From the NCBI RefSeq assembly GCF_039355125.1, contig NZ_CP134979.1, forward strand, positions 1-36,099: a stretch of 36,099 bases of DNA. The letters run 5' to 3'. Position 1 is the first letter of the stretch; every line of letters starts with the position of its first letter. The notes beneath the pieces are model-generated. The model saw nothing but the letters and a program-made list of their open reading frames with translations. It searched no databases and was not told where the DNA came from. Source of the DNA: Buchnera aphidicola (Takecallis taiwana). GTDB taxonomy: Bacteria; Pseudomonadota; Gammaproteobacteria; Enterobacterales; Enterobacteriaceae. Of this stretch, positions 13,107 to 22,863 are shown piece after piece. The position numbers and the translations under genes are program-made.

Positions 13107-14696
13107 ATGCGTTTAAAGCGTTTTTTTTTAATATTTATATTATTATTATGTTCATTATTTTTATGGAAATTCTGGACTATGCGATTATATAGTTTTGACA
13201 CCAAAACAATACAAATTAAATATGATATTTTAGAAACAAATACCCAATTGCAGAAAAATAAAATTATTAATGTAAAAACTGATGTCATGGATTTAAAAAT
13301 TAATTTATATAATGGAGATATCTTGCAAGGGAGATTATTAAATTATCAGGAAAAACTATCATGTTTTAAAAAATTAGAATTAATTAATCAGAATCATTCT
13401 GAACAAAAAATAATCAGTGGTTTAATATATAATAATAAAAATATTTTTCATGATTATAAACATATATCATACCAAGCAAATCGTATTAATTTTAAACTAC
13501 TAAATGGACAACAAATATTATTTGTCCCAATTGTGTTAGATATAAAAAATAATTTACATCTTGTAAAAACATTTATTTTTAAGAAAGGATCTTACGATAT
13601 TGGTATTGAATATAAATTATATAATTATAATACATATCCAGTATCATATTACTTGTATGGTGGCCTGAAACAAAAATTATTCAGTGAAAATGTTAATTCA
13701 GATACTTTAAGTAATCAGTTTGAAAACATTGCATATTCTCAAGATCATGTAAAGTATAAAAAATATTTTTTAAATGATATTAAAAATCAACACCCAATAC
13801 ATTATATTTCACATAGTGGATGGATTGCATTACTGAAAAAGTATTTTTCTATTGCGTGGATTTTAAATAAATCAGATAAAAATACTGTTTATATTATTAA
13901 TAAAAATAATCAAGATGTAGTTTTTTGGTATCAAACATCACAATGTACTATTTTACCTGAAACAAATATTATTAAAAGAACTATATTTTGGTTTGGTCCA
14001 AAAATTCAAAATCAAATATCATCTATTGCTCCATATTTTGATTGCACAATAGAATATGGATGGTTTTGGTTTTTATCAAAACCGTTATTTCAGTTTTTAA
14101 CTATACTACATTATTTTGTGAATAATTGGGGTTATGCAATTATTTTAATTACATGTATTATTCGGACTATTACATATCCATTGATTAAATCTCAATATCT
14201 TGCAACAATTAAAATGAAAATTTTACAACCTGAAATTCGTCATCTGAAAAAACAATTTAAAAATGATCGTAAAAAATTAAATGCAAAAATATTACAATTA
14301 TATCAAAAAAGTGCAATTAATCCATTAAGTGGATTGTTTCCGGTGTTATTACAAATGCCTATTTTTCTAGCATTGTATTATATGTTAGTTAATACAATAG
14401 AATTAAGACATGCGCCTTTTATATTATGGATTAATGATTTATCTGCTCAAGATCCATTATATATTTTACCTGTCTTGATGGGTATAACAATTTTTTTTAT
14501 GCAAAAAACCGCTCCTGCTAATTACTTTACGCTTTCTATACAGGAAAAGATAATAAATTTTTCACCTATAATATTTGTATGTTTTTTTTTCTGGTTTCCT
14601 TCGGGATTAGTTTTATATTATACTATTAGTAATCTCGTTACTATACTACAACAAATGATGATTCATCGTACTTTAAAAAATCATCCATATATATAA
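13107..14696 (+). CDS. yidC: YidC membrane protein insertase
   Basis: YidC inserts and folds inner-membrane proteins, alone or with SecYEG; Fo subunit c is a known E. coli substrate. An N-terminal membrane anchor (MRLKRFFLIFILLLCSLFLW) is followed by a long periplasmic domain and a C-terminal core of several helices. The core has the family features ISPLKSQ-like YPLIKSQYLATIKM, a lysine-rich cytoplasmic hairpin, INPLSGLFPVLLQMPIFLALY and FPSGLVLYYTISNL. The frame is open back to 12966. I choose ATG 13107 because it gives the family N terminus and 529 residues, and because AGAGAA lies upstream. yidD, between rnpA and yidC in E. coli, is not recognisable. Confidence 0.93.
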   Translation: MRLKRFFLIFILLLCSLFLWKFWTMRLYSFDTKTIQIKYDILETNTQLQKNKIINVKTDVMDLKINLYNGDILQGRLLNYQEKLSCFKKLELINQNHSEQKIISGLIYNNKNIFHDYKHISYQANRINFKLLNGQQILFVPIVLDIKNNLHLVKTFIFKKGSYDIGIEYKLYNYNTYPVSYYLYGGLKQKLFSENVNSDTLSNQFENIAYSQDHVKYKKYFLNDIKNQHPIHYISHSGWIALLKKYFSIAWILNKSDKNTVYIINKNNQDVVFWYQTSQCTILPETNIIKRTIFWFGPKIQNQISSIAPYFDCTIEYGWFWFLSKPLFQFLTILHYFVNNWGYAIILITCIIRTITYPLIKSQYLATIKMKILQPEIRHLKKQFKNDRKKLNAKILQLYQKSAINPLSGLFPVLLQMPIFLALYYMLVNTIELRHAPFILWINDLSAQDPLYILPVLMGITIFFMQKTAPANYFTLSIQEKIINFSPIIFVCFFFWFPSGLVLYYTISNLVTILQQMMIHRTLKNHPYI

Positions 14697-14723
14697 ACTA
14701 TATACATATGTTTTACAAAAAAT

Positions 14724-16088
14724 ATGACTATTGACACTATAGTAGCTCAATCTACTCCTTATGGACGTTCTGGAGTAGGTATCTTAAGGGTTTCTGGTAC
14801 AAAGACTCGTGATATCGCAAATAAAATCTTAGGATTATTACCTCCAGAACGATATGCATATCATACAACATTTTTAGATTATTTTGGAGTAGCTATTGAT
14901 GTAGGTATTGCAATATGGTTTCCTAAACCATATTCATTTACCGGAGAAGATGTATTAGAATTACAAGGACATGGTAATCCCGTCATTTTAGATTTGTTAA
15001 TAAAATCTATTTTATACTTTAAAAATGTTCGTATAGCGCATCCGGGTGAATTTTCTGAACGTGCGTTTTTAAATGGAAAAATTGATTTAATACAAGCTGA
15101 ATCAATTATTCAGTTAATTAATGCTACTACTGAATCTAGAGTAAAATGCGCATTGCGATCTTTACAAGGTCAATTTTCAAAACAAATCCATCATTTAATC
15201 AATAATGTTATTGAAATACGTATGTTAATTGAAGCAATATTAAATTTTCCAGAAGAGGATTGTTGTATATATGATAAAACAATAGAATTAAAATTAAAAA
15301 AATTTTTTAGTGATATAAAAAATATTTATAAAAATGCTAAGTTGGGATATATACAACATGATGAAATTAAAATTGTGATTTCTGGTCAAACTAATGTAGG
15401 TAAATCCACTATTTTTAATCTTTTAGCGTGTAAAAATTCTGCAATAATAACAAATATTGCAGGAACTACTCGTGATATTTTACATGAATCTCTTTATATA
15501 GACGGTACACAAATTAAATTAATTGATACTGCTGGTTTTCGTGAAACACAAAATATTATAGAAAAAATAGGTATTAATAAAGCGTGGGAACAAATTAAAT
15601 TATCTGATCATATTTTGTTTGTTCTTGATAATACCCAAAGTTTATTATATCAAAAAACTATAATTACAACTTTTATGAAAAAGTTGATAAATAAAGATAA
15701 AGTTACATTCATTATAAATAAATGTGATCTTTTTAATAGAAGTATTGGTATAAGAACATATTATGGTGGGCATACATATATTATGATTTCTGCAAAATAT
15801 GGTTTAGGCTCGGAAATACTCAAGAACCATTTAAAATATCTTGTGCAAACTTTTATGGTACATAACACAGAAACAGTATTTTTAACACGTCGACGACATT
15901 TAAATATTTTAAGGTGTATTAAGAAACAGGTTACATATTTAAAATATAATTGGTTTTTATTAAGAAATTTTGAATTATTGGCTGAAGATTTTAAAATAAT
16001 CCAAAATAGGTTAAATGAAATTACTGGTTCTGTTACCTCTGATGATATTTTGAATTCAATTTTTAAAAATTTTTGTATCGGGAAATAA
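14724..16088 (+). CDS. mnmE: MnmE (TrmE) tRNA-modification GTPase
   Basis: MnmE is the GTPase partner of MnmG in wobble-uridine modification. At 454 residues it equals the E. coli protein. The N-terminal tetrahydrofolate-binding domain has DTIVAQSTPYGRSGVGILRVSG, GHGNPVILD and PGEFSERAFLNGKIDLIQAE. The G domain, inserted within a helical domain, has G1 GQTNVGKS (221-228), the switch block AGTTRDI, DTAGFRET and NKCD. The C terminus is the family FCIGK with its catalytic cysteine. It follows yidC by 27 bases, so it probably shares the rpmH transcript. Confidence 0.97.
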   Translation: MTIDTIVAQSTPYGRSGVGILRVSGTKTRDIANKILGLLPPERYAYHTTFLDYFGVAIDVGIAIWFPKPYSFTGEDVLELQGHGNPVILDLLIKSILYFKNVRIAHPGEFSERAFLNGKIDLIQAESIIQLINATTESRVKCALRSLQGQFSKQIHHLINNVIEIRMLIEAILNFPEEDCCIYDKTIELKLKKFFSDIKNIYKNAKLGYIQHDEIKIVISGQTNVGKSTIFNLLACKNSAIITNIAGTTRDILHESLYIDGTQIKLIDTAGFRETQNIIEKIGINKAWEQIKLSDHILFVLDNTQSLLYQKTIITTFMKKLINKDKVTFIINKCDLFNRSIGIRTYYGGHTYIMISAKYGLGSEILKNHLKYLVQTFMVHNTETVFLTRRRHLNILRCIKKQVTYLKYNWFLLRNFELLAEDFKIIQNRLNEITGSVTSDDILNSIFKNFCIGK

Positions 16089-16123
16089 GAATATTTATTA
16101 TTTTTGATACGGAATTTTCGTTT

Positions 16124-16196
16124 TGCCCGAAGGCGGAATTGAACCACCGACACGGGGATTTTCAGTCCCCTGCTCTACCAACTGAGCTATTCGGGC
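16124..16196 (-). tRNA. tRNA-Phe (anticodon GAA)
   Basis: On the minus strand the sequence folds as a full cloverleaf of 73 bases. The 7-bp acceptor pairs GCCCGAA with TTCGGGC and has discriminator A. The D arm contains AGCTCAGTTGGTAGAGCA. The anticodon stem GGGGA/TCCCC carries the loop CTGAAAA, with anticodon GAA at 16161-16163. The T loop is TTCAATT. Similarity to E. coli tRNA-Phe is high. The 3' CCA is not encoded (the genome reads AAA after the discriminator), so it must be added after transcription. Location between mnmE and groES fits Buchnera. Confidence 0.97.
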
Positions 16197-16212
16197 AAAC
16201 AGTTTACTATTT

Positions 16213-16242
16213 ATTAAACCATATAATTACAGTTTGTGTCAA
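16213..16242 (-). promoter_or_regulatory. Promoter of tRNA-Phe
   Basis: On the minus strand TTGACA (16242-16237) and TTTAAT (16218-16213) are separated by 18 bases. The predicted start would lie about 10 bases before the tRNA 5' end, a normal leader for a stable RNA. The exact -35 and five-of-six -10 make this one of the clearest promoters in the window. Confidence 0.7.
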
Positions 16243-16329
16243 TAGTTTTTATAATCTTTGGTAGTATAAATATGGGATATATTTGTGTTCAGTTAAGTAT
16301 TTTTTTACATTATAAAATATTATTTTATT

Positions 16330-16358
16330 ATTGAAAATTTTTATATGTATCCTTATAA
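16330..16358 (+). promoter_or_regulatory. Candidate heat-shock (sigma-32) promoter of groESL
   Basis: ATTGAAA (16330-16336) and CCTTATAA (16351-16358) are separated by 14 bases, the spacing of the E. coli groE promoter (CTTGAAG, 14 bases, CCCCATTT). The -10 is degraded to A+T. Slightly downstream, TGATATAAT (16366-16374) is a perfect extended -10 with no -35 and could give constitutive transcription. RpoH is encoded at 21745-22593. Confidence 0.45.
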
Positions 16359-16454
16359 TTATTTGTGATATAATAATAGTTATTTATACAAAATATTCAT
16401 TAAAAAATAATTTTTAGATGAGATATTTAAAAATGTTTTAAGGAGCTTAACGTC

Positions 16455-16748
16455 ATGAAAATTCGTCCATTGCATGACCGGGTTATTATTAAAAAGAAAG
16501 AGGTGGAATTAAAGTCAGCAGGTGGTATTGTCTTAACTGGTACAGCTGCAGGTAAATCAACTCAAGGAACAGTAATTGCAGTAGGTAATGGTCGTGTTTT
16601 AGAAAATGGAACAATTAAAAAATTAGATGTTAAGAAAGGCGATATTGTGATTTTTAATGAAGGATATGGCGCAAAAACTGAAACGATTGATAATGAAGAA
16701 GTATTAATTTTAACTGAAAGTGATATTTTAGCAATCGTTGAAGAGTAA
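16455..16748 (+). CDS. groES: GroES co-chaperonin
   Basis: GroES is the heptameric lid of the GroEL folding chamber. The 97-residue product has the family length and starts [18 protein letters not shown]. The mobile loop that contacts GroEL is seen as [25 protein letters not shown], a strong ribosome site, precedes the ATG, unusual strength for this genome. It is followed by groEL with about 50 bases between. The pair is very highly expressed in Buchnera, where GroEL was called symbionin. Confidence 0.98.
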   Translation: MKIRPLHDRVIIKKKEVELKSAGGIVLTGTAAGKSTQGTVIAVGNGRVLENGTIKKLDVKKGDIVIFNEGYGAKTETIDNEEVLILTESDILAIVEE

Positions 16749-16788
16749 TATATTCTTTATAAAGTAATGATAAATATTTTATATATGA

Positions 16789-18447
<1,659 letters not shown>

Positions 18448-18477
18448 TTTTTTTTGTATACAGATTTTTTAATACAT

Positions 18478-18520
18478 TAATAATTACCCTAAATAACCTT
18501 TTATTTAGGGGTAATTATTA
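18478..18520 (+). terminator. Hairpin after groEL, likely terminator
   Basis: A 19-base arm (18478-18496) pairs with 18501-18520, leaving a CCTT loop and a single bulged G. The core is CCCTAAATAA/TTATTTAGGG. A T-rich stretch (AAATTTT) follows and eight or more T's also precede it, just after the groEL stop. It is by far the longest perfect stem seen in the window. It could end the groESL message or stabilise its 3' end; efp begins 31 bases later. Confidence 0.75.
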
Positions 18521-18551
18521 AAATTTTACATATAAATAAAATTGATAATTT

Positions 18552-19127
18552 ATGATTTTATATTTTAGTAATAGTTTTAAATCAGGACTAAAAGTATTGT
18601 TTGATAATGCTCCGTATCTCATTGAGAGTGTTAATTTTGTAAAACCAGGAAAAGGTCAGGCATTTGCTAGAGTGAAACTAAGAAATTTATTGACTAAACA
18701 ATTATTAGAAAAAACATTCCGTTCTACTGATAGTTTGATGCATGCTGATGTAGTAGATGTAAAATATATATATATATATTATGATAATAATGCTTGGTAT
18801 TTTATGAATCCCGAAAATTTTGATCAATTGTCATTAAATACGGCAATTATTGAAAATAAGTATAAATGGTTAATAGAACAACATGAATATTTAATTACTT
18901 TTTGGAATAACATTCCAATATTCATAGAGATTAATAAATTTATGAATTTAAAGGTTGTTTCTGATGTTTCAGCTAAAGAATTAAATTCTATTATGAGTAA
19001 TAAAAAATGTAAATTATATAAATTACAAACTGGATTAATTATGCAGTTACCGTTATTTATTCAAATCGGAGATATCGTTAAAATTAATACTATAACCGAA
19101 GAATACCATTCTAGAATTAATATATAA
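18552..19127 (+). CDS. efp: Translation elongation factor P
   Basis: EF-P rescues ribosomes stalled at consecutive prolines. The 191-residue protein compares with 188 in E. coli. The N-terminal KOW-like domain has the conserved loop KPGKGQAFARVKLR; Lys34, the residue lysylated by EpmA/EpmB in E. coli, is kept. The middle OB domain (STDSLMHADVVDV) and final domain (VPLFVQIG-like LPLFIQIGDIVKINT, SRI) are recognisable. The final domain has lost the usual glycine-rich turn. An (AT) repeat around 18764-18779 encodes the YIYIYY segment. The gene follows groEL and converges on dnaC with only six bases between stops. Confidence 0.94.
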   Translation: MILYFSNSFKSGLKVLFDNAPYLIESVNFVKPGKGQAFARVKLRNLLTKQLLEKTFRSTDSLMHADVVDVKYIYIYYDNNAWYFMNPENFDQLSLNTAIIENKYKWLIEQHEYLITFWNNIPIFIEINKFMNLKVVSDVSAKELNSIMSNKKCKLYKLQTGLIMQLPLFIQIGDIVKINTITEEYHSRINI

Positions 19128-19133
19128 TATCTT

Positions 19134-19868
19134 TTATTGCATATTATTTGTTTTTTTACGATAACTATTCCAATTAAAATTTAGCCATAAACTATTACTT
19201 AAGTTTATTCTATCAATAATTCTTTCTCCTAATATTTTTTTTATCGTATAATAATTTAGGTTAGATAATATACCTATTGGTTTTTTTGCAGATGATCTTT
19301 GATCAATAATTTGGTTGATAATAATTTTTTCATATTTTGATTCTGTCTGTATACCAATTTCATCTAATATTAATAAATCTATATTACTTAAGCGATATAT
19401 AAATTTTTTTTCGGTCATTTGATTATTATTATTAAATGTTTCTTTCAGCGTTGACATTAAATCAGCTATTGTAATAATAAATACTGTTTTACCTCTTAAA
19501 ATTAGATAATTACTAATTGCTGTAGCTAAATGGTTTTTTCCAGTCCCCGGTCGACCTAAAAAGACAAAACTAGATTGATTGTGATCAAAGTTTTGAGCAT
19601 AGTTTTTTGTTAAATATACTGCTTTTTTATGTCCTTCATGTTCTATGATATAGTTATAAAATGAACAATTTGCATATAAGGCACGGATTCCAGATGTTAA
19701 AAATGTATTTTGTATTTTATAATCTTGATTTTTTTGAATAATTTTTTTAGAAAAAATTTTTCCTTCTTGTTGATTCCAATATAATAAATCATTTTGATTT
19801 TTAAATTTTGGTTTAATGTGATCAGGAATAATATTTTGTAATTTTTTTAAAAAATTTTTATTATTCAT
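19134..19868 (-). CDS. dnaC: DnaC helicase loader
   Basis: DnaC is an AAA+ ATPase that delivers the DnaB helicase to replication origins and restart sites. The 244-residue product aligns over its full length with E. coli DnaC (245). The N-terminal DnaB-binding part contains IIPDHIKPKFKNQNDLLYW. The Walker A motif GRPGTGKN is at 105-112, with asparagine after lysine as in E. coli DnaC (GKPGTGKN). Walker B is LLILDE (169-170), followed by QTESKYEKIIINQIIDQRSS, and the C terminus has GERIIDRINLSNSLWLNFNW. It is retained although dnaA is missing from this region. Confidence 0.95.
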   Translation of the reverse strand: MNNKNFLKKLQNIIPDHIKPKFKNQNDLLYWNQQEGKIFSKKIIQKNQDYKIQNTFLTSGIRALYANCSFYNYIIEHEGHKKAVYLTKNYAQNFDHNQSSFVFLGRPGTGKNHLATAISNYLILRGKTVFIITIADLMSTLKETFNNNNQMTEKKFIYRLSNIDLLILDEIGIQTESKYEKIIINQIIDQRSSAKKPIGILSNLNYYTIKKILGERIIDRINLSNSLWLNFNWNSYRKKTNNMQ

Positions 19869-19930
19869 AAAATGACCTTAATTTATCTGAGACGCATTAA
19901 TATAATAATAAAGATTATTATGTAATTATT

Positions 19931-20488
19931 TTATATTGAAATATATAATTTATAATTAATATCATTATTATATTTATTTTTGCATAATTTCCAATTTTTT
20001 GGATATTGAATTTTTTGATTTTTATTGGTTTCTACATATATATATCCTAATTTTTTGATTAATTTATTTTTTTCAATTAACCAAATTGCTTTTTGTAAAG
20101 TTTGACTAGAATATGGTGGATCTAGGAAAATAATATCATATTTATAAAATTGTGTTTTTAACCAAAATAATGTATTTGTATGAATAATTGTGATATTTTT
20201 AATATTTAATTTTATAATATTATATGTTAGATTATCAAATATTTTCTTGTTGCTTTCTAATGCTGTAACATGTTTAGCTGATCGAGATATTGATTCGATA
20301 CTTAATGCACCACTACCAGCAAAACAATCTAAACATTCAGCATCTGGAATTATTGTAATTAACCAATTAAATAGTGTTTCTTTAATTTTATTTAATGTTG
20401 GTCTTAATATAGAAACTGGAATAGTGCGTATTACACGTCCTTTTAATATTCCTGAGATAATACGAATATTTTTAAAATATAGATTCAT
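19931..20488 (-). CDS. rsmD: RsmD, 16S rRNA m2G966 methyltransferase
   Basis: RsmD methylates guanine 966 of 16S rRNA using S-adenosylmethionine. The 185 residues are a little below the 198 of E. coli. It has the N-terminal RIISGILKGRVI and RPTLNKIKETLFNWL segments, the SAM-binding LDCFAGSGALSIES (53-66) and the catalytic DPPY (123-126). It is on the same strand as dnaC, 62 bases upstream, so the two may be cotranscribed. It is divergent from ftsY, the gene order also found around rsmD and ftsY in E. coli. Confidence 0.95.
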   Translation of the reverse strand: MNLYFKNIRIISGILKGRVIRTIPVSILRPTLNKIKETLFNWLITIIPDAECLDCFAGSGALSIESISRSAKHVTALESNKKIFDNLTYNIIKLNIKNITIIHTNTLFWLKTQFYKYDIIFLDPPYSSQTLQKAIWLIEKNKLIKKLGYIYVETNKNQKIQYPKNWKLCKNKYNNDINYKLYISI

Positions 20489-20590
20489 GTGTATATAGAG
20501 TTTTTATAAAAGTTATTTTATATTAATTATATATATATTTAATGCTATATTGAATGTATTATTATTAATATCATTATTTAGGTACAATTT

Positions 20591-21607
20591 ATGTTAAATA
20601 AAAAAAATATATTTTCTTGGTTAAATTTTTTTAAAAAAAAGTCATTAAATAATAATAATAAAATTATAAATAACGATAATAATAACTCTACAGTTAATAG
20701 TGTATTACAAAGTATTAAACATACTAAAAATAATTTTTTATTTAAAATTAAAAAATTTTTTTTAAAAAATACACTTAATGACCTTTTTTTTGAAAAATTA
20801 GAAGAACAGTTATTACAATATGATTTCGGAGTGTTTGTTTCAAAAAGTATTGTTAATAATATTTTTAAAAAATATAAAAATAATGTGTTAAAGGATGAAT
20901 CAGATATATATTTAGAATTAAAAGATAGTCTTTATAAAATTTTAAATAAACCGATTCTCAATCGTGATATTATTGTAAAATCTACTCAACATAATCCATA
21001 CATTATATTATTAATTGGTATTAATGGTGTTGGTAAAACAACAACAGCAGCAAAACTAGCATATTTTTATAAAAATTTAGGAAAGTCTGTTGCTTTATCC
21101 GCAAGTGATACTTTTCGTGCTGCTGCTATTGAACAGATTAAAGCGTGGGGTGATAAAATTTCTATTCCTGTATTTTGTAAACAATATGGTACAGATCCTT
21201 CTTCTGTAATTTTTGATTCGATAGATTTTGCTCGTACGAATAAGATTGATGTTTTAATTATTGATACAGCTGGTAGATTGCATAGTAACATTAATTTAAT
21301 ATATGAATTACAAAAAAATATTCGTGTCATACAAAAAAAAATGTCTGCTAATCCTAATGAAGTATTATTAGTTTTAGATGCGTGTAATGGTCAAAATTCT
21401 TTTACGCAAACAGAATTATTTTTTCAACATATATCAAATATTACAGGTATTATATTGACTAAATTGGATGGTACTGCTAAAGGTGGAATAATATTTTCAA
21501 TAATAGAAAAATTTTCTATTCCAATTCAATATTTTTCAAATGGTGAAAATTTATCTGATTTTTATAAATTTGATGCAAAAGATTTTATTGAAAGTATTTT
21601 TTCATAG
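20591..21607 (+). CDS. ftsY: FtsY, signal recognition particle receptor
   Basis: FtsY receives SRP-ribosome complexes at the inner membrane through paired GTPases with Ffh. The 338 residues are much shorter than the E. coli 497. The NG domain is complete: G1 GINGVGKT (143-150), DTFRAAAIEQ, DTAGRLH, TKLDGTAKGG and a terminal DFIESIF. An amphipathic start (MLNKKNIFSWLNFFKKK) resembles the E. coli N-terminal membrane-targeting segment. What is lost is the long acidic domain between them, replaced by a short Asn-rich linker. AGGT precedes the ATG. Confidence 0.95.
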   Translation: MLNKKNIFSWLNFFKKKSLNNNNKIINNDNNNSTVNSVLQSIKHTKNNFLFKIKKFFLKNTLNDLFFEKLEEQLLQYDFGVFVSKSIVNNIFKKYKNNVLKDESDIYLELKDSLYKILNKPILNRDIIVKSTQHNPYIILLIGINGVGKTTTAAKLAYFYKNLGKSVALSASDTFRAAAIEQIKAWGDKISIPVFCKQYGTDPSSVIFDSIDFARTNKIDVLIIDTAGRLHSNINLIYELQKNIRVIQKKMSANPNEVLLVLDACNGQNSFTQTELFFQHISNITGIILTKLDGTAKGGIIFSIIEKFSIPIQYFSNGENLSDFYKFDAKDFIESIFS

Positions 21608-21744
21608 TATTTTTGTATACTGTTATGATTGTTAGTACTGTAAATACATATTACTATATTATATATATTTCATAATATTATGGTTGAAAACAATTTTATT
21701 AATTATGTTTGGAAATATACTTGACTGATATAGGAACTAGTATA

Positions 21745-22593
21745 ATGTATGATGCAAAATGTTTAAATAAACTTTCTTTAAAAGATTTGCCTGCATATAT
21801 TCATACAGTAAATTCATGGAAGATATTATCTAGTGAAGAAGAACGTTTTTTAACAGAACGTATATATTATCATTCAGATGTATTAGCTGCAAAAACCATT
21901 ATTTTATCTAATTTACGATTTGTTGTGCATATTTCTCGTAATTATGTAGGTTATGGGCTTGCACAATCCGATATTATTCAAGAAGGGAATATTGGTTTAA
22001 TGAAAGCTGTTCGTCGATTCAATCCGAATATGAATGTACGTGTTATATCTTTTGCTGTACATTGGATTAAAGCCGAAATTCATGAATATATATTAAAGAA
22101 TTGGAGGATTATTAAAGTTGCTACTACGAAATTACAAAGAAAAATATTTTTTAATTTACGAAAAATAAAAACAAAATTAGGGTGGTACACTGGATGTGAA
22201 TCAAAAACCGTTGCTAAAGAATTAGGTGTTTCATATCATGATCTGAAAGATATGGAATCACGAATGTTGGTTCAAGATATAACATTATATGCACCTTTAA
22301 AAAATAGAGCTAATATAAAAATAACAAATATTGTACCAATTTTACAGGATTATACATCAAATTTTTCTATCCAATTAGAACGTTATAATTGGGATACACA
22401 TGCATCAAATAAATTAAAGTATACAATATTACAATTAAATGAGCGTAGTCGATATATTTTATATTCGCGTTGGTTAAACAAGAAACATAAAATTACACTT
22501 TATGCAATATCCAATAAATATGATATTTCGGCGGAACGCGTACGTCAGTTAGAATACCAAGCGGTAGAAATATTAAAATTAAATACAGAATAG
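21745..22593 (+). CDS. rpoH: RNA polymerase heat-shock sigma factor (sigma-32)
   Basis: Sigma-32 directs RNA polymerase to heat-shock promoters. Region 2 is well kept (LRFVVHISRNYVGYGL, IQEGNIGLMKAVRRFNP, SFAVHWIKAEIHEYILKNWR). The RpoH box appears as QRKIFFNLRKIKTKLGW, and region 4 ends with ISAERVRQLEYQAVEILKL. The frame is open from a TTG at 21709, but ATG 21745 gives the family N-terminal length and has AGGAA upstream, so I use it (282 residues). Regions 3 and 4 are diverged. The acidic linker of E. coli (DDDSDSQ) is replaced by basic and neutral residues. Confidence 0.93.
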   Translation: MYDAKCLNKLSLKDLPAYIHTVNSWKILSSEEERFLTERIYYHSDVLAAKTIILSNLRFVVHISRNYVGYGLAQSDIIQEGNIGLMKAVRRFNPNMNVRVISFAVHWIKAEIHEYILKNWRIIKVATTKLQRKIFFNLRKIKTKLGWYTGCESKTVAKELGVSYHDLKDMESRMLVQDITLYAPLKNRANIKITNIVPILQDYTSNFSIQLERYNWDTHASNKLKYTILQLNERSRYILYSRWLNKKHKITLYAISNKYDISAERVRQLEYQAVEILKLNTE

Positions 22594-22718
22594 CTCGATA
22601 GTATTATTATATACATAAGCAAATTTATCATATAAAAATGTATGTAGTGTGTGATTAGTTGTATTTGTACGGTGTAATATTTTTATAAATATTCATTCGT
22701 TATGTATATTTATTACTA

Positions 22719-22748
22719 TTGATAGAAAATTCTTTTATTGTGTATAAT
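22719..22748 (+). promoter_or_regulatory. Candidate sigma-70 promoter of metE
   Basis: TTGATA (22719-22724) and a perfect TATAAT (22743-22748) are separated by 18 bases, about 115 bases before metE. I saw no AGACGTCT-type MetJ box. The rest of the 270-base rpoH-metE spacer holds no gene that I can see. Confidence 0.5.
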
Positions 22749-22863
22749 ATACGTATGTTATATTTTATAAATTGATTATGGTATAATTAATATTACTGTG
22801 ATATAATAAATTATTAGGGAAATTTATAATAATATTTATTAAAAAGTTCATAGGATATTATTT

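Noticed and set aside
15761..16153. 130-codon frame antisense to the end of mnmE and into tRNA-Phe
   Set aside because: It overlaps the tRNA gene and the conserved mnmE C terminus; no resemblance to a known protein.
19105..19135. Hairpin between efp and dnaC
   Set aside because: Only six bases separate the stops and no stable stem was found.
21709..21744. TTG start giving 12 extra residues on RpoH
   Set aside because: ATG at 21745 has AGGAA upstream and gives the family N-terminal length.
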